Shown here: positions 1-6,190 of the stretch, piece after piece
Numbering within the stretch: position 1 is the stretch's first letter
How the letters are laid out: each line of letters opens with the position of its first letter
Translations under genes and position numbers: made by a program
Source: Paracoccaceae bacterium
Lineage (GTDB): Bacteria > Pseudomonadota > Alphaproteobacteria > Rhodobacterales > Rhodobacteraceae
Direction: 5' to 3'
Length of the DNA: 7,891 nucleotides
Assembly (NCBI GenBank): GCA_026982275.1
Contig: JALSHK010000490.1
Location: 1-7,891 of the forward strand
The notes under the pieces: model-generated
What the model saw: only the letters and a program-made list of their open reading frames with translations
Told to the model about the DNA's origin: nothing
The model's database searches: none

Positions 1-266
1 ATGCCCGAGCGCGCGCCAGAGGCGCAATACAGGATTACCGGCTTCTTGGTATCCAGCTCGGGGTGAAATTCAGGGTGGCGCGGATCGGCTTTGGTTTGCA
101 TCATCATCAGCGGAATATGCAGCGCGCCCTTGGCGGTGCCCGAAGACATCAGCTCGTTGATATCGCGCACATCGATCAGAATGGCTTCGTTATTGTTGAC
201 TTTCGCAACCGCATCGGCGGGGGCAATGCCTTGCACGGCGGCAGGGCGGCTAAATGGCATGTTCAT
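1..266 (-). CDS. Rhodanese-like sulfurtransferase, 3' part outside window
   Basis: Single-domain rhodanese, expected to carry sulfane sulfur as a persulfide on its active-site cysteine and pass it to an acceptor such as cyanide, a thiol or another protein; probably cytoplasmic, since no signal peptide is seen. The visible 88 codons show the family's LIDVRDINEL strand-helix segment (residues 30-39), a G-x-L-H-I-P turn (47-52), and the active-site loop C81-A-S-G-A-R-S87 after the beta strand PVILY. The loop has the catalytic Cys and the Arg expected of an active enzyme. The C-terminal part, probably 20-50 residues, lies beyond base 1. ATG at 264-266 was chosen because a GGGAG ribosome site lies 6 bases upstream; an in-frame ATG two codons later (258-260) is an alternative. 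It is divergent from uvrA and has two palindromes in its upstream region, so it is probably specifically regulated. The family is clear, the physiological substrate is not. Confidence 0.88.
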   Translation of the reverse strand, partial: MNMPFSRPAAVQGIAPADAVAKVNNNEAILIDVRDINELMSSGTAKGALHIPLMMMQTKADPRHPEFHPELDTKKPVILYCASGARSG

Positions 267-301
267 GGGAATCTCCCTTGGTGTGACTTGTTGAGGCAAG
301 A

Positions 302-325
302 GATAATTGATCGTCGTCAATAATC
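302..325. promoter_or_regulatory. Imperfect palindrome, candidate operator 1 of rhodanese
   Basis: Inverted repeat GATAATTGA-N6-TCAATAATC, with 8 of 9 arm positions paired; the mismatch is the fourth base from the outside. Its core reads ATTG-N8-CAAT. It begins about 36 bases upstream of the rhodanese ATG and covers most of the spacer of a weak minus-strand promoter candidate (TTGATT at 327-322, 16-base spacer, TATCTC at 305-300). A repressor bound here would block that promoter. The palindrome is seen directly; its role as an operator is inferred. Confidence 0.45.
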
Positions 326-331
326 AACCCC

Positions 332-355
332 TAACATTCAAAAAAGTGAATATTA
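332..355. promoter_or_regulatory. Imperfect palindrome, candidate operator 2 (ATTC-N8-GAAT)
   Basis: Inverted repeat TAACATTCA-N6-TGAATATTA, with 8 of 9 arm positions paired and the mismatch again at the fourth base from the outside. The core at 336-351 is exactly ATTC-N8-GAAT, the half-site pattern I recall for the persulfide-responsive ArsR-type repressor SqrR of Rhodobacter capsulatus (BigR family). Its centre lies 30 bases from that of the palindrome at 302-325, about three helical turns, so dimers on both sites would face the same side of the DNA. A sulfur-responsive repressor would fit a rhodanese target. No regulator gene is visible in the window. Confidence 0.5.
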
Positions 356-386
356 CTGGTTTGGACAGTGAAATCGGAAAAACCTC

Positions 387-415
387 TTGCATTGTTGCCG
401 CTTTGTTCTCATATT
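387..415 (+). promoter_or_regulatory. Possible uvrA promoter with LexA-box-like element
   Basis: A sigma70-like pair is present: TTGCAT (387-392), 17-base spacer, CATATT (410-415), four of six consensus positions in each box. This would place transcription start near 422, about 43 bases before the uvrA ATG. Inside the spacer lies GTTG-N7-GTTC (394-408), seven of eight positions of the GTTC-N7-GTTC direct repeat known as the LexA site of alphaproteobacteria. An overlapping GTTC-N8-GTTT (405-420) has the wrong spacing. SOS control of uvrA is known in many bacteria, so the position is sensible, but neither the promoter nor the box is a full match. Confidence 0.35.
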
Positions 416-464
416 TGTTTTCCGTGGCGGCCTGTGATAGCCAAGCGGCAACCAAGGGGTGGGT

Positions 465-3290
465 ATGTTCAAAAATATAGAAGTGCGCGGCGCGCGGGCG
501 CATAATCTGAAAAGCATTGATGTGGATATCCCGCGTGACAAGCTGGTGGTGATCACCGGCCTTTCCGGCTCCGGCAAATCCAGCCTGGCGTTTGATACGA
601 TTTATGCCGAGGGCCAGCGCCGCTATGTCGAGAGCCTCAGCGCCTATGCGCGGCAATTCCTTGATATGATGCAAAAGCCCGATATGGACCATATTTCCGG
701 CCTTTCGCCCGCGATTTCGATCGAGCAGAAAACCACCAGTAAAAACCCGCGCTCCACCGTAGGCACCGTGACCGAGATCTATGATTACATGCGCCTGCTT
801 TTTGCGCGGGTCGGCACGCCGTATTCCCCCGCCACCGGCCTGCCGATCGAGGCGCAGCAGGTGAGCGAGATGGTGGACCGGATCATGGCCATGGAAGCGG
901 GCACCCGCGCCTATCTGCTGGCCCCGATCGTGCGGGATCGCAAGGGCGAATATGCCAAGGATTTTGCCGCGCTGAAGAAAACCGGCTTTCAGCGGATCAA
1001 GGTCGATGGCGAATTTTACGAGCTGGACGAACCCCCCGTGCTGGATAAGAAATTCCGCCATAATATTGATGTGGTGGTGGATCGGCTGGTGCTGAAAGAG
1101 GGCCTGGAGACGCGGCTGGCCGATAGCCTGCGCACAGCCCTTGATCTGGCCGATGGCATCGCGGTGCTGGAAATCGCGGATGAAGCGGCCGAGCGCCATA
1201 TGTTTTCGGAGAATTACGCCTGTCCGGTCAGCGGCTTTACCATCCCCGAAATCGAGCCGCGCCTGTTTTCGTTTAACGCGCCCTTTGGCGCTTGTCCGGC
1301 TTGCGATGGCCTCGGGATCGAGATGTTTTTTGATGAAAACCTGATCGTGCCGGATCAATCGATCACGCTCTATAACGGCGCGCTCGCCCCGTGGAACAAG
1401 GGCAAATCCCCCTATTTTCGCCAAACCATAGAGGCCATTGCCAAACACTATAAATTCAAGAAATCCCTGCCATGGAGCGAGCTGCCAAAAGAGGTGCAGC
1501 AGGTGATGCTCTATGGCTCCAGGGGCGAGGAGATCAAATTCCGCTATGATGAAGGCGGGCGGGTTTACGAGGTGAAGCGGCCATTCGAGGGGGTGATCCC
1601 CAATATGGAGCGCCGCTACCGCGAGACCGATAGCAACTGGATTCGCGAGGAATTCGAGCGTTATCAAAACACCAAGCATTGCGAGGCCTGCAACGGCTAC
1701 CGCCTGAAGCCTGAAGCGCTGGCGGTGCGGATTGCCGATCTGCATGCGGGGCAGGTGGTGCAGCTCTCCATTCAGGAGGCGCTGGACTGGGTGGAAAGCG
1801 TGCCGGCCAAGCTGGGCAAACAGAAAAACCAGATCGCGGCCGCGATCCTGAAGGAAATCCGCGAGCGGCTGGGGTTTCTCGTCAATGTCGGGCTGAATTA
1901 CCTGACGCTGGCGCGGGCTTCAGGCACGCTTTCGGGTGGTGAAAGCCAGCGGATCCGCCTTGCCAGCCAGATCGGCTCCGGCCTTACCGGTGTGCTCTAT
2001 GTGCTGGACGAGCCAAGCATCGGGCTGCACCAGCGCGATAATGGCCGCCTGCTGACCACGCTGAAAAACCTGCGCGATCAGGGCAATTCGGTGCTGGTGG
2101 TGGAGCATGACGAAGAAGCCATTCGCGAGGCGGATCATGTGTTGGATATCGGCCCGGGTGCGGGCATTCATGGCGGCGAGATCATCGCCCAAGGCACGCC
2201 TGAGGAAATTGCCGCCTGCGAAGCCTCGATCACGGGGCAATATCTGACCGGCAAGCGCCGCATAGAGGTGCCGCTGGAGCGGCGCAAGGGCAATGGCAAA
2301 AAGCTGGTGGTGAAAGGCGCTACCGGCAATAATCTGAAAGATATCACCGCCAGGTTCCCGCTGGGCACCTTTACCTGCGTTACCGGCGTTTCTGGGGGCG
2401 GCAAATCCACCCTTACCATCGAAACCCTGTTCAAAACCGCCTCGATGCGCCTGAACCGCGCGCGGCAAATTCCGGCGCCCTGCAAGGCCATTACCGGCCT
2501 TGAATATCTGGATAAGGTGATCGATATCGACCAGCGCCCGATTGGCCGCACCCCGCGCTCCAATCCCGCCACCTATACCGGCGCTTTCACCCCGATCAGG
2601 GACTGGTTTGCCGGCTTGCCCGAGGCCAAAACCCGTGGCTACAAGCCGGGCCGCTTCAGCTTTAATGTGAAGGGCGGGCGCTGCGAGGCCTGCAAGGGCG
2701 ACGGGGTGATCAAGATCGAGATGCACTTCCTGCCGGATGTTTATGTGGAATGCGAAAGCTGCAAGGGCGCGCGCTTTAATCGCGAAACGCTGGAGATCCA
2801 TTTCAAGGGCAAAAGCATTGCCGATGTGCTGGATATGACGGTGGAAGAGGCGGCGGAATTTTTCCGCGCCGTGCCTAGCATTCGTGATAAAATGACCGCG
2901 CTCTTGCGGGTGGGCCTTGGCTATATCAAGGTCGGCCAGCAGGCGACCACGCTTTCGGGCGGCGAGGCGCAGCGGGTGAAATTATCCAAGGAGCTGGCCA
3001 AACGCTCCACCGGACGCACGCTATATATTCTGGATGAGCCAACCACGGGGCTGCATTTCGAGGATGTCCGGAAATTGCTGGAGGTGCTGCACGAGCTGGT
3101 GGATCAGGGCAATAGCGTGGTGGTGATAGAGCATAATCTGGATGTGATCAAAACCGCCGATCATGTGATCGATATCGGCCCCGAGGGCGGCGATGGCGGC
3201 GGCGAAATCATCGCCACCGGCACGCCCGAGGATATTGCCAAAGTGGCCGATAGCCATACGGGGTTTTACCTGAAGGATATGCTTTTGTGA
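465..3290 (+). CDS. uvrA: Excinuclease ABC subunit A
   Basis: UvrA is the damage-recognition ATPase of nucleotide excision repair. As a dimer it scans DNA, loads UvrB at lesions and is then released before UvrC incision. It is a tandem ABC ATPase without membrane segments. Visible motifs: Walker A1 GLSGSGKS (32-39), ABC signature LSGGESQR and Walker B VLYVLDEP in the first nucleotide-binding half, Walker A2 GVSGGGKS (641-648), then LSGGEAQR and LYILDEPTTGLH in the second half. The C-terminal zinc module is intact (C740, C743, C763, C766). In the first zinc module C253, C277 and C280 are present but position 256 is Ser (CPVSG). At 941 aa it is normal length (E. coli 940). ATG at 465 was chosen because AAGGGG at 454-459 lies 5 bases upstream; GTG at 459 would overlap that site. 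No clear terminator follows. It may be SOS-regulated through the element at 394-408. Confidence 0.97.
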   Translation: MFKNIEVRGARAHNLKSIDVDIPRDKLVVITGLSGSGKSSLAFDTIYAEGQRRYVESLSAYARQFLDMMQKPDMDHISGLSPAISIEQKTTSKNPRSTVGTVTEIYDYMRLLFARVGTPYSPATGLPIEAQQVSEMVDRIMAMEAGTRAYLLAPIVRDRKGEYAKDFAALKKTGFQRIKVDGEFYELDEPPVLDKKFRHNIDVVVDRLVLKEGLETRLADSLRTALDLADGIAVLEIADEAAERHMFSENYACPVSGFTIPEIEPRLFSFNAPFGACPACDGLGIEMFFDENLIVPDQSITLYNGALAPWNKGKSPYFRQTIEAIAKHYKFKKSLPWSELPKEVQQVMLYGSRGEEIKFRYDEGGRVYEVKRPFEGVIPNMERRYRETDSNWIREEFERYQNTKHCEACNGYRLKPEALAVRIADLHAGQVVQLSIQEALDWVESVPAKLGKQKNQIAAAILKEIRERLGFLVNVGLNYLTLARASGTLSGGESQRIRLASQIGSGLTGVLYVLDEPSIGLHQRDNGRLLTTLKNLRDQGNSVLVVEHDEEAIREADHVLDIGPGAGIHGGEIIAQGTPEEIAACEASITGQYLTGKRRIEVPLERRKGNGKKLVVKGATGNNLKDITARFPLGTFTCVTGVSGGGKSTLTIETLFKTASMRLNRARQIPAPCKAITGLEYLDKVIDIDQRPIGRTPRSNPATYTGAFTPIRDWFAGLPEAKTRGYKPGRFSFNVKGGRCEACKGDGVIKIEMHFLPDVYVECESCKGARFNRETLEIHFKGKSIADVLDMTVEEAAEFFRAVPSIRDKMTALLRVGLGYIKVGQQATTLSGGEAQRVKLSKELAKRSTGRTLYILDEPTTGLHFEDVRKLLEVLHELVDQGNSVVVIEHNLDVIKTADHVIDIGPEGGDGGGEIIATGTPEDIAKVADSHTGFYLKDMLL

Positions 3291-3548
3291 ATCCGCCCCC
3301 GCGGGCTTGCTGGAGAGCTTTCAGTTCGGAACCTTTGCCATTTGTTCGTTACTGCATGGATTTTCGGGCCGCCCGGGAGTGACTGGAGGTTGGGTAAAAC
3401 CTGTTTATATACAATGCATTATTATGGGTTGGCACAACTGGATCGCCCTTTGGCGCAATTGTCAGAAAATGTGTCGCAGGGGGTTTTCGACTCTATCAAA
3501 AACAACTAGACAAAGCCTGATAGAAACACTCGAAAAAGGGACATAACC
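3291..3548. other. uvrA-peroxiredoxin intergenic region
   Basis: This 258-base gap contains short GC-rich palindromes just after uvrA (around 3298-3305 and 3368-3377) without a T-tract, so no intrinsic terminator can be called. The right half is AT-richer and should hold the peroxiredoxin promoter. It includes an AT-rich stretch with a perfect AATGCATT palindrome (3413-3420), but I could not find a -35/-10 pair with acceptable spacing. A widely spaced inverted repeat CTATCA (3493-3498) / TGATAG (3518-3523) lies just upstream of the ribosome binding site. A TTG-initiated open frame at 3307-3546 is not considered a gene. Confidence 0.4.
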
Positions 3549-4082
3549 ATGCATATAGGCTTCAAGCTTCCAGAAGTTACCTTCCACACCCGCGTTCGCG
3601 ACGAAAGCATTGGCGGTGACAATCCGTTCAAGTGGGAAGATAAAACCACCGATGATTATTTCAAAGGCAAGCGGGTGATCCTGTTTTCCCTGCCCGGTGC
3701 TTTTACCCCCACCTGCTCGACCTATCAGCTGCCGGGCTACGAGAGCAGGGCTGCCGATTTTGCCGCCGAGGGCATTGATGAAATCTATGTAATGTCGGTG
3801 AATGATACCTTTGTGATGAACAAATGGGGCCGGGACCAGAAGCTGGAAAACGTCAAGGTTATTCCCGATGGTGCCGGCGTTTTCACCCGCCATATGGGCA
3901 TGCTGGTTGACAAGTCCAATATCGGCTTTGGTATGCGCAGCTGGCGCTATGCCGCGATCATCAATGATGGTGTGGTCGAAGCCTGGTTCCAGGAGCCGGG
4001 GCTTGAGGACAATCACGGCGCAGACCCCTATGGCGAAAGCTCGCCCGAGACGGTGATGGCATGGCTGAAGGCTGCCAAATAG
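3549..4082 (+). CDS. 1-Cys peroxiredoxin, Prx5 / glutaredoxin-dependent type
   Basis: Thiol peroxidase that reduces hydrogen peroxide and organic hydroperoxides through a peroxidatic cysteine; cytoplasmic, no signal peptide. The active-site signature P-x3-T-x2-C is complete as P49-G-A-F-T53-P-T-C56, and the conserved Arg region is GMRSWRY (128-134). C56 is the only cysteine in the 177 residues, so no resolving cysteine exists and an outside thiol, in this family usually glutathione/glutaredoxin, must recycle it. The insert near the N-terminus (VRDESIGGDNPFKWED) and the C-terminal EPGLEDN-x5-DPYGESS segment are typical of the longer proteobacterial branch of Prx5 proteins. The ATG has an AAAGGG site 8 bases upstream. 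Its neighbours, uvrA upstream and a convergent LysR gene downstream, form no obvious operon with it. Older annotations may call such proteins AhpC/TSA family or redoxin. Confidence 0.92.
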   Translation: MHIGFKLPEVTFHTRVRDESIGGDNPFKWEDKTTDDYFKGKRVILFSLPGAFTPTCSTYQLPGYESRAADFAAEGIDEIYVMSVNDTFVMNKWGRDQKLENVKVIPDGAGVFTRHMGMLVDKSNIGFGMRSWRYAAIINDGVVEAWFQEPGLEDNHGADPYGESSPETVMAWLKAAK

Positions 4083-4091
4083 CTCCCTCAT

Positions 4092-4127
4092 GGGCGGCTG
4101 TGATCCGGGCTTCGGGTCTGGCCGCCC
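4092..4127. terminator. GC-rich hairpin between convergent genes
   Basis: A nearly continuous hairpin fills the 45-base gap between the peroxiredoxin stop and the end of the LysR gene. The outer stem is GGGCGGC (4092-4098) with GCCGCCC (4121-4127). The inner stem is GATCCG (4102-4107) with CGGGTC (4113-4118), with one G-U pair and a five-base loop. No T-tract follows on either strand, so it is not a classical intrinsic terminator, but its position suggests a two-way transcription stop or a protective 3' end. Confidence 0.5.
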
Positions 4128-4940
4128 CTACCGCCCGTTTTGGCTTTGACGGATCAGGGCATCCATCACATGGCGGGTGCGGCGCGGCATGAACCGGTTG
4201 GCGTGATAGATCAGATAGCCATCAAAGCCATAGCTGGGCTTGCTATTATCCCGCACCAGAACGCCCGCGCGCAGGTCTTCCTGACAAAGGGAATCGGGCA
4301 GCCATGCGCCGCCAAAGCCGGATTTTAGCAGGCTTCGCAACATCCGCATGTCCTTTACCCGCAATACCGGCGTTTCGGGTTCGAATTCCGGCGCGCCATA
4401 AGATAGTAATGGCGGGTTTTTTCCGGCATTCGGGGCGCTGAAATAGGAAATTTTTCCGGAGCCAAGCTTGCGGGAAATTAGAGATTGGTCCGCCAAATCG
4501 CCGACCCGGATGGCAAAATCTATCCGTTTGTCGCGGATGTCCAGCACGTTTTCATCCAGAAGTAGCTCGATGTGAATGCCCGGATGTTGGTGATATAGCG
4601 TGGCAATGATCGGCAATATCAGGGTTTCGGCAATGGTATAGGTTGCTGTAATCCGCACCAGACCCTGCATCTCGTCTTGGCTATTGGCGGCCTGATACAG
4701 CGCATCATCCAACGCCTGAATCGGGGCTTCGCAATTGGCCAGCAAGGTTTCTCCAATCTCCGTAAGCTGTATCCGGCGCGTGGTGCGCACCATTAGCTGC
4801 ACCCCGAGCTGCGCCTCCAGCTCGGCAATGCGGCGGCTGATGGTCGCGGGCGAGGTTTTCAATGTCGCTGCCGCCTTGCGAAAGCTCTGGGCGCGGGCAA
4901 CGGTTTGAAAGGTGAGTAGCGGTGTGATTGTTTCATCCAT
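4128..4940 (-). CDS. LysR-family transcriptional regulator, CrgA-like, compact
   Basis: DNA-binding regulator with an N-terminal winged helix-turn-helix (about residues 3-62; the core SFRKAAATLKTSPATISRRI and a wing ending at RRIQLTEIG are clear) and a C-terminal periplasmic-binding-protein-like effector domain (about 90-265; VRITATYT, PGIHIELLLDE and DFAIRVGDL match the CrgA-like branch). At 270 residues it is roughly 25-30 shorter than usual. The gap seems to fall after SRKLGSG, where family members carry a P-x-Y-L loop; here a shorter proline-rich stretch leads directly to VKDMRMLRSLLKSGFG. The ligand is unknown. LysR regulators often control the divergent neighbour, which here is the secreted protein starting at 5026, only 85 bases away. 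No good ribosome site precedes the ATG (4940-4938); a -10-like TATAAC ends 6 bases before it, so the message may be leaderless. Confidence 0.9.
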   Translation of the reverse strand: MDETITPLLTFQTVARAQSFRKAAATLKTSPATISRRIAELEAQLGVQLMVRTTRRIQLTEIGETLLANCEAPIQALDDALYQAANSQDEMQGLVRITATYTIAETLILPIIATLYHQHPGIHIELLLDENVLDIRDKRIDFAIRVGDLADQSLISRKLGSGKISYFSAPNAGKNPPLLSYGAPEFEPETPVLRVKDMRMLRSLLKSGFGGAWLPDSLCQEDLRAGVLVRDNSKPSYGFDGYLIYHANRFMPRRTRHVMDALIRQSQNGR

Positions 4941-4945
4941 GAAAC
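4930..4945. promoter_or_regulatory. Perfect inverted repeat over the LysR start codon
   Basis: GTTTCAT-CC-ATGAAAC is a 7-base perfect inverted repeat with a 2-base centre. It contains the LysR start codon on the minus strand and would overlap or sit just downstream of the transcription start predicted for that gene. This fits an autoregulatory operator. It could also be chance, since part of it is coding sequence. Confidence 0.35.
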
Positions 4946-4946
4946 A

Positions 4947-4974
4947 GTTATACCAATATTTCCCATTTTATGAA
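4947..4974 (-). promoter_or_regulatory. Candidate LysR promoter, start at or near the ATG
   Basis: Minus-strand boxes are TTCATA (4974-4969), a 16-base spacer and TATAAC (4952-4947), matching four and five of six sigma70 consensus positions. Only six bases separate the -10 box from the ATG, so transcription would begin at or next to the A of the start codon. The lack of a Shine-Dalgarno site agrees with a leaderless message. The promoter is inferred from sequence only. Confidence 0.4.
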
Positions 4975-5025
4975 CCACCAAGCCGCGATACCCTTTGGCC
5001 ATCATAAACTCCAAAAGGAAAACCG

Positions 5026-6141
5026 ATGCGCATTTACCCCCTGACCCTCGCCGCTCTTTTATCCAGCTCGCCAATGATGGGCCGCGCTGATCCTCTGACT
5101 TTCACCGACGAAAACTGGGCCTTTATCATGGGGTCCGAGGTGGTGGATCATGCTGGAAAGCGGGCGCTCCGCCTTGCAGTGCCAACCGGGGGGGCGCGCT
5201 TTGGCTTTGGTCTGGCGGTGGCCAAGGTTGCGCCCTTTACCAACGGCACCATCGAATACGAGGTCGATTTTGGCGAGGGTATGATCTTTGCCGGCTCGCG
5301 GCTGCGCATTCAGGGGCAGGGCGATTTTGAAGATGTCTATTTTCGCGGCCATCAATCGGGCAATGCCGATGCCAGCCAATATATGGCGCAGTATAACGGC
5401 ATCCCCTCCTGGCAGCTTTATGATGGCCCGAACAATTCGGCAGCGACCGTATTCAACGAGGGCTGGAATAAGGTGAAGCTGGTGATCTCGGGGGATTTGA
5501 TGGATGTTTTTATCAATGATATGGAGGTGCCGGCCTTTACCACGATGCTAAAGCGGAAAGAGCAGACGGGCGGGCTGGCGCTCTGGGGGTTTGGCATTGG
5601 CGCCGAGGCGTGGTTTGCCAATTACGAGGTGACTCCGGCGGATGCGCCTGAAATCATCGGCACCCCTGCCCCCGAGGCGATGGCTGCCGCTGGCACGGTG
5701 CTGCAATGGCAGGTTTCTGAAACCTTTGACGGCAGCACCCAAACCGGCAGCAGCGAGGGGATGGACTTCACCTCCATTGATACATGGGAGAGCGGCATGC
5801 TCGATCTCGCCCGGGTGCAGGGCATTTCTGACGGGCAAGACACCGCCTATGCGCGGGTAGTGGTTATTTCCGATAGCGCCCGCAGCAAGGCTTTCGAATT
5901 TGGCTTTAGCGACGAGGCGACCGTGTATTTGAATGGCAAGCCGGTATTTAGTGGCAATGACGCGATGGGATCACGGGACTATCGCTTTCTGGGCACGGTT
6001 GGCTATTGGGACAGGGTGTATCTGAACCTTGAACAGGGCGAAAACGAGCTGATGATCACGGTAACGGAAAACGTGGCCGATCCGACGGGCTGGGCGGTGC
6101 AGGGCCGGTTTCTTGATATGGAGGGGATAAGCTTGAAATAA
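5026..6141 (+). CDS. Secreted two-domain beta-sandwich protein (ConA-like / GH16-type fold)
   Basis: Probably exported: the first 21 residues form a short signal peptide (MRIYP, hydrophobic LTLAALL, then SSSPMMGRA) with likely cleavage before DPLTF. Residues about 24-205 resemble concanavalin A-like domains of the 3-keto-disaccharide hydrolase (DUF1080) group: NGTIEYEVDFGEGMIF, VYFRGHQSGNADASQYM, GIPSWQLYDG and WNKVKLVISG-x-LMDVFIND follow that pattern, ending in WFANYEV. A proline/alanine-rich linker (about 208-222) leads to a second beta-rich domain (223-371) with FGFSDEATVYLNGKPVFSG, SRDYRFLGTVGYWD and LNLEQGENELMITVTE, like carbohydrate-binding jelly-roll modules. I see no established catalytic signature, so binding of a glycan or a ligand is as likely as hydrolysis. 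The ATG has an AAGGA site 6 bases upstream. It is divergent from a LysR gene, which may control it. Confidence 0.75.
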   Translation: MRIYPLTLAALLSSSPMMGRADPLTFTDENWAFIMGSEVVDHAGKRALRLAVPTGGARFGFGLAVAKVAPFTNGTIEYEVDFGEGMIFAGSRLRIQGQGDFEDVYFRGHQSGNADASQYMAQYNGIPSWQLYDGPNNSAATVFNEGWNKVKLVISGDLMDVFINDMEVPAFTTMLKRKEQTGGLALWGFGIGAEAWFANYEVTPADAPEIIGTPAPEAMAAAGTVLQWQVSETFDGSTQTGSSEGMDFTSIDTWESGMLDLARVQGISDGQDTAYARVVVISDSARSKAFEFGFSDEATVYLNGKPVFSGNDAMGSRDYRFLGTVGYWDRVYLNLEQGENELMITVTENVADPTGWAVQGRFLDMEGISLK

Positions 6142-6155
6142 CCCTGCGATTGAAG

Positions 6156-6190
6156 GCCACAAACCCTGCGACATAAACCGGGTTTGTGGC
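6156..6190 (+). terminator. 11-base-pair hairpin downstream of the secreted protein gene
   Basis: A perfect 11-base stem, GCCACAAACCC (6156-6166) with GGGTTTGTGGC (6180-6190), and a 13-base loop begin 14 bases after the stop codon. No T-tract follows, so it may be a factor-dependent terminator or an mRNA 3'-end stabiliser. A 9-base direct repeat ACCCTGCGA (6141-6149 and 6163-6171) overlaps its left arm. The right-arm 9-mer GTTTGTGGC recurs at 6383-6391 inside the rpsD leader. Confidence 0.5.

Noticed and set aside
405..420. GTTC-N8-GTTT as a LexA box
   Set aside because: The spacer is 8 rather than 7 bases and the second half-site is imperfect; the overlapping GTTG-N7-GTTC fits better.
459..464. 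GTG start for uvrA two codons upstream of the ATG
   Set aside because: The GTG overlaps the AAGGGG ribosome site, which is correctly spaced for the ATG at 465.
324..1745. Long minus-strand open frame (473 codons) opposite uvrA
   Set aside because: It is antisense to conserved uvrA codons, rich in His/Ala/Gly/Ile as expected for a shadow frame, has no recognisable domain and no promoter or ribosome site.
1920..2801. Minus-strand open frame of 293 codons opposite the second half of uvrA
   Set aside because: Shadow of the uvrA reading frame with no family resemblance.
3493..3523. OxyR operator upstream of the peroxiredoxin
   Set aside because: Only CTAT and ATAG tetramers 23 bases apart are present; the four-element array with 7-base spacers is missing.
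3307..3546. TTG-started 79-codon open frame between uvrA and the peroxiredoxin
   Set aside because: Rare start, no ribosome site, and a composition unlike its neighbours; it covers the region that should hold the peroxiredoxin promoter.
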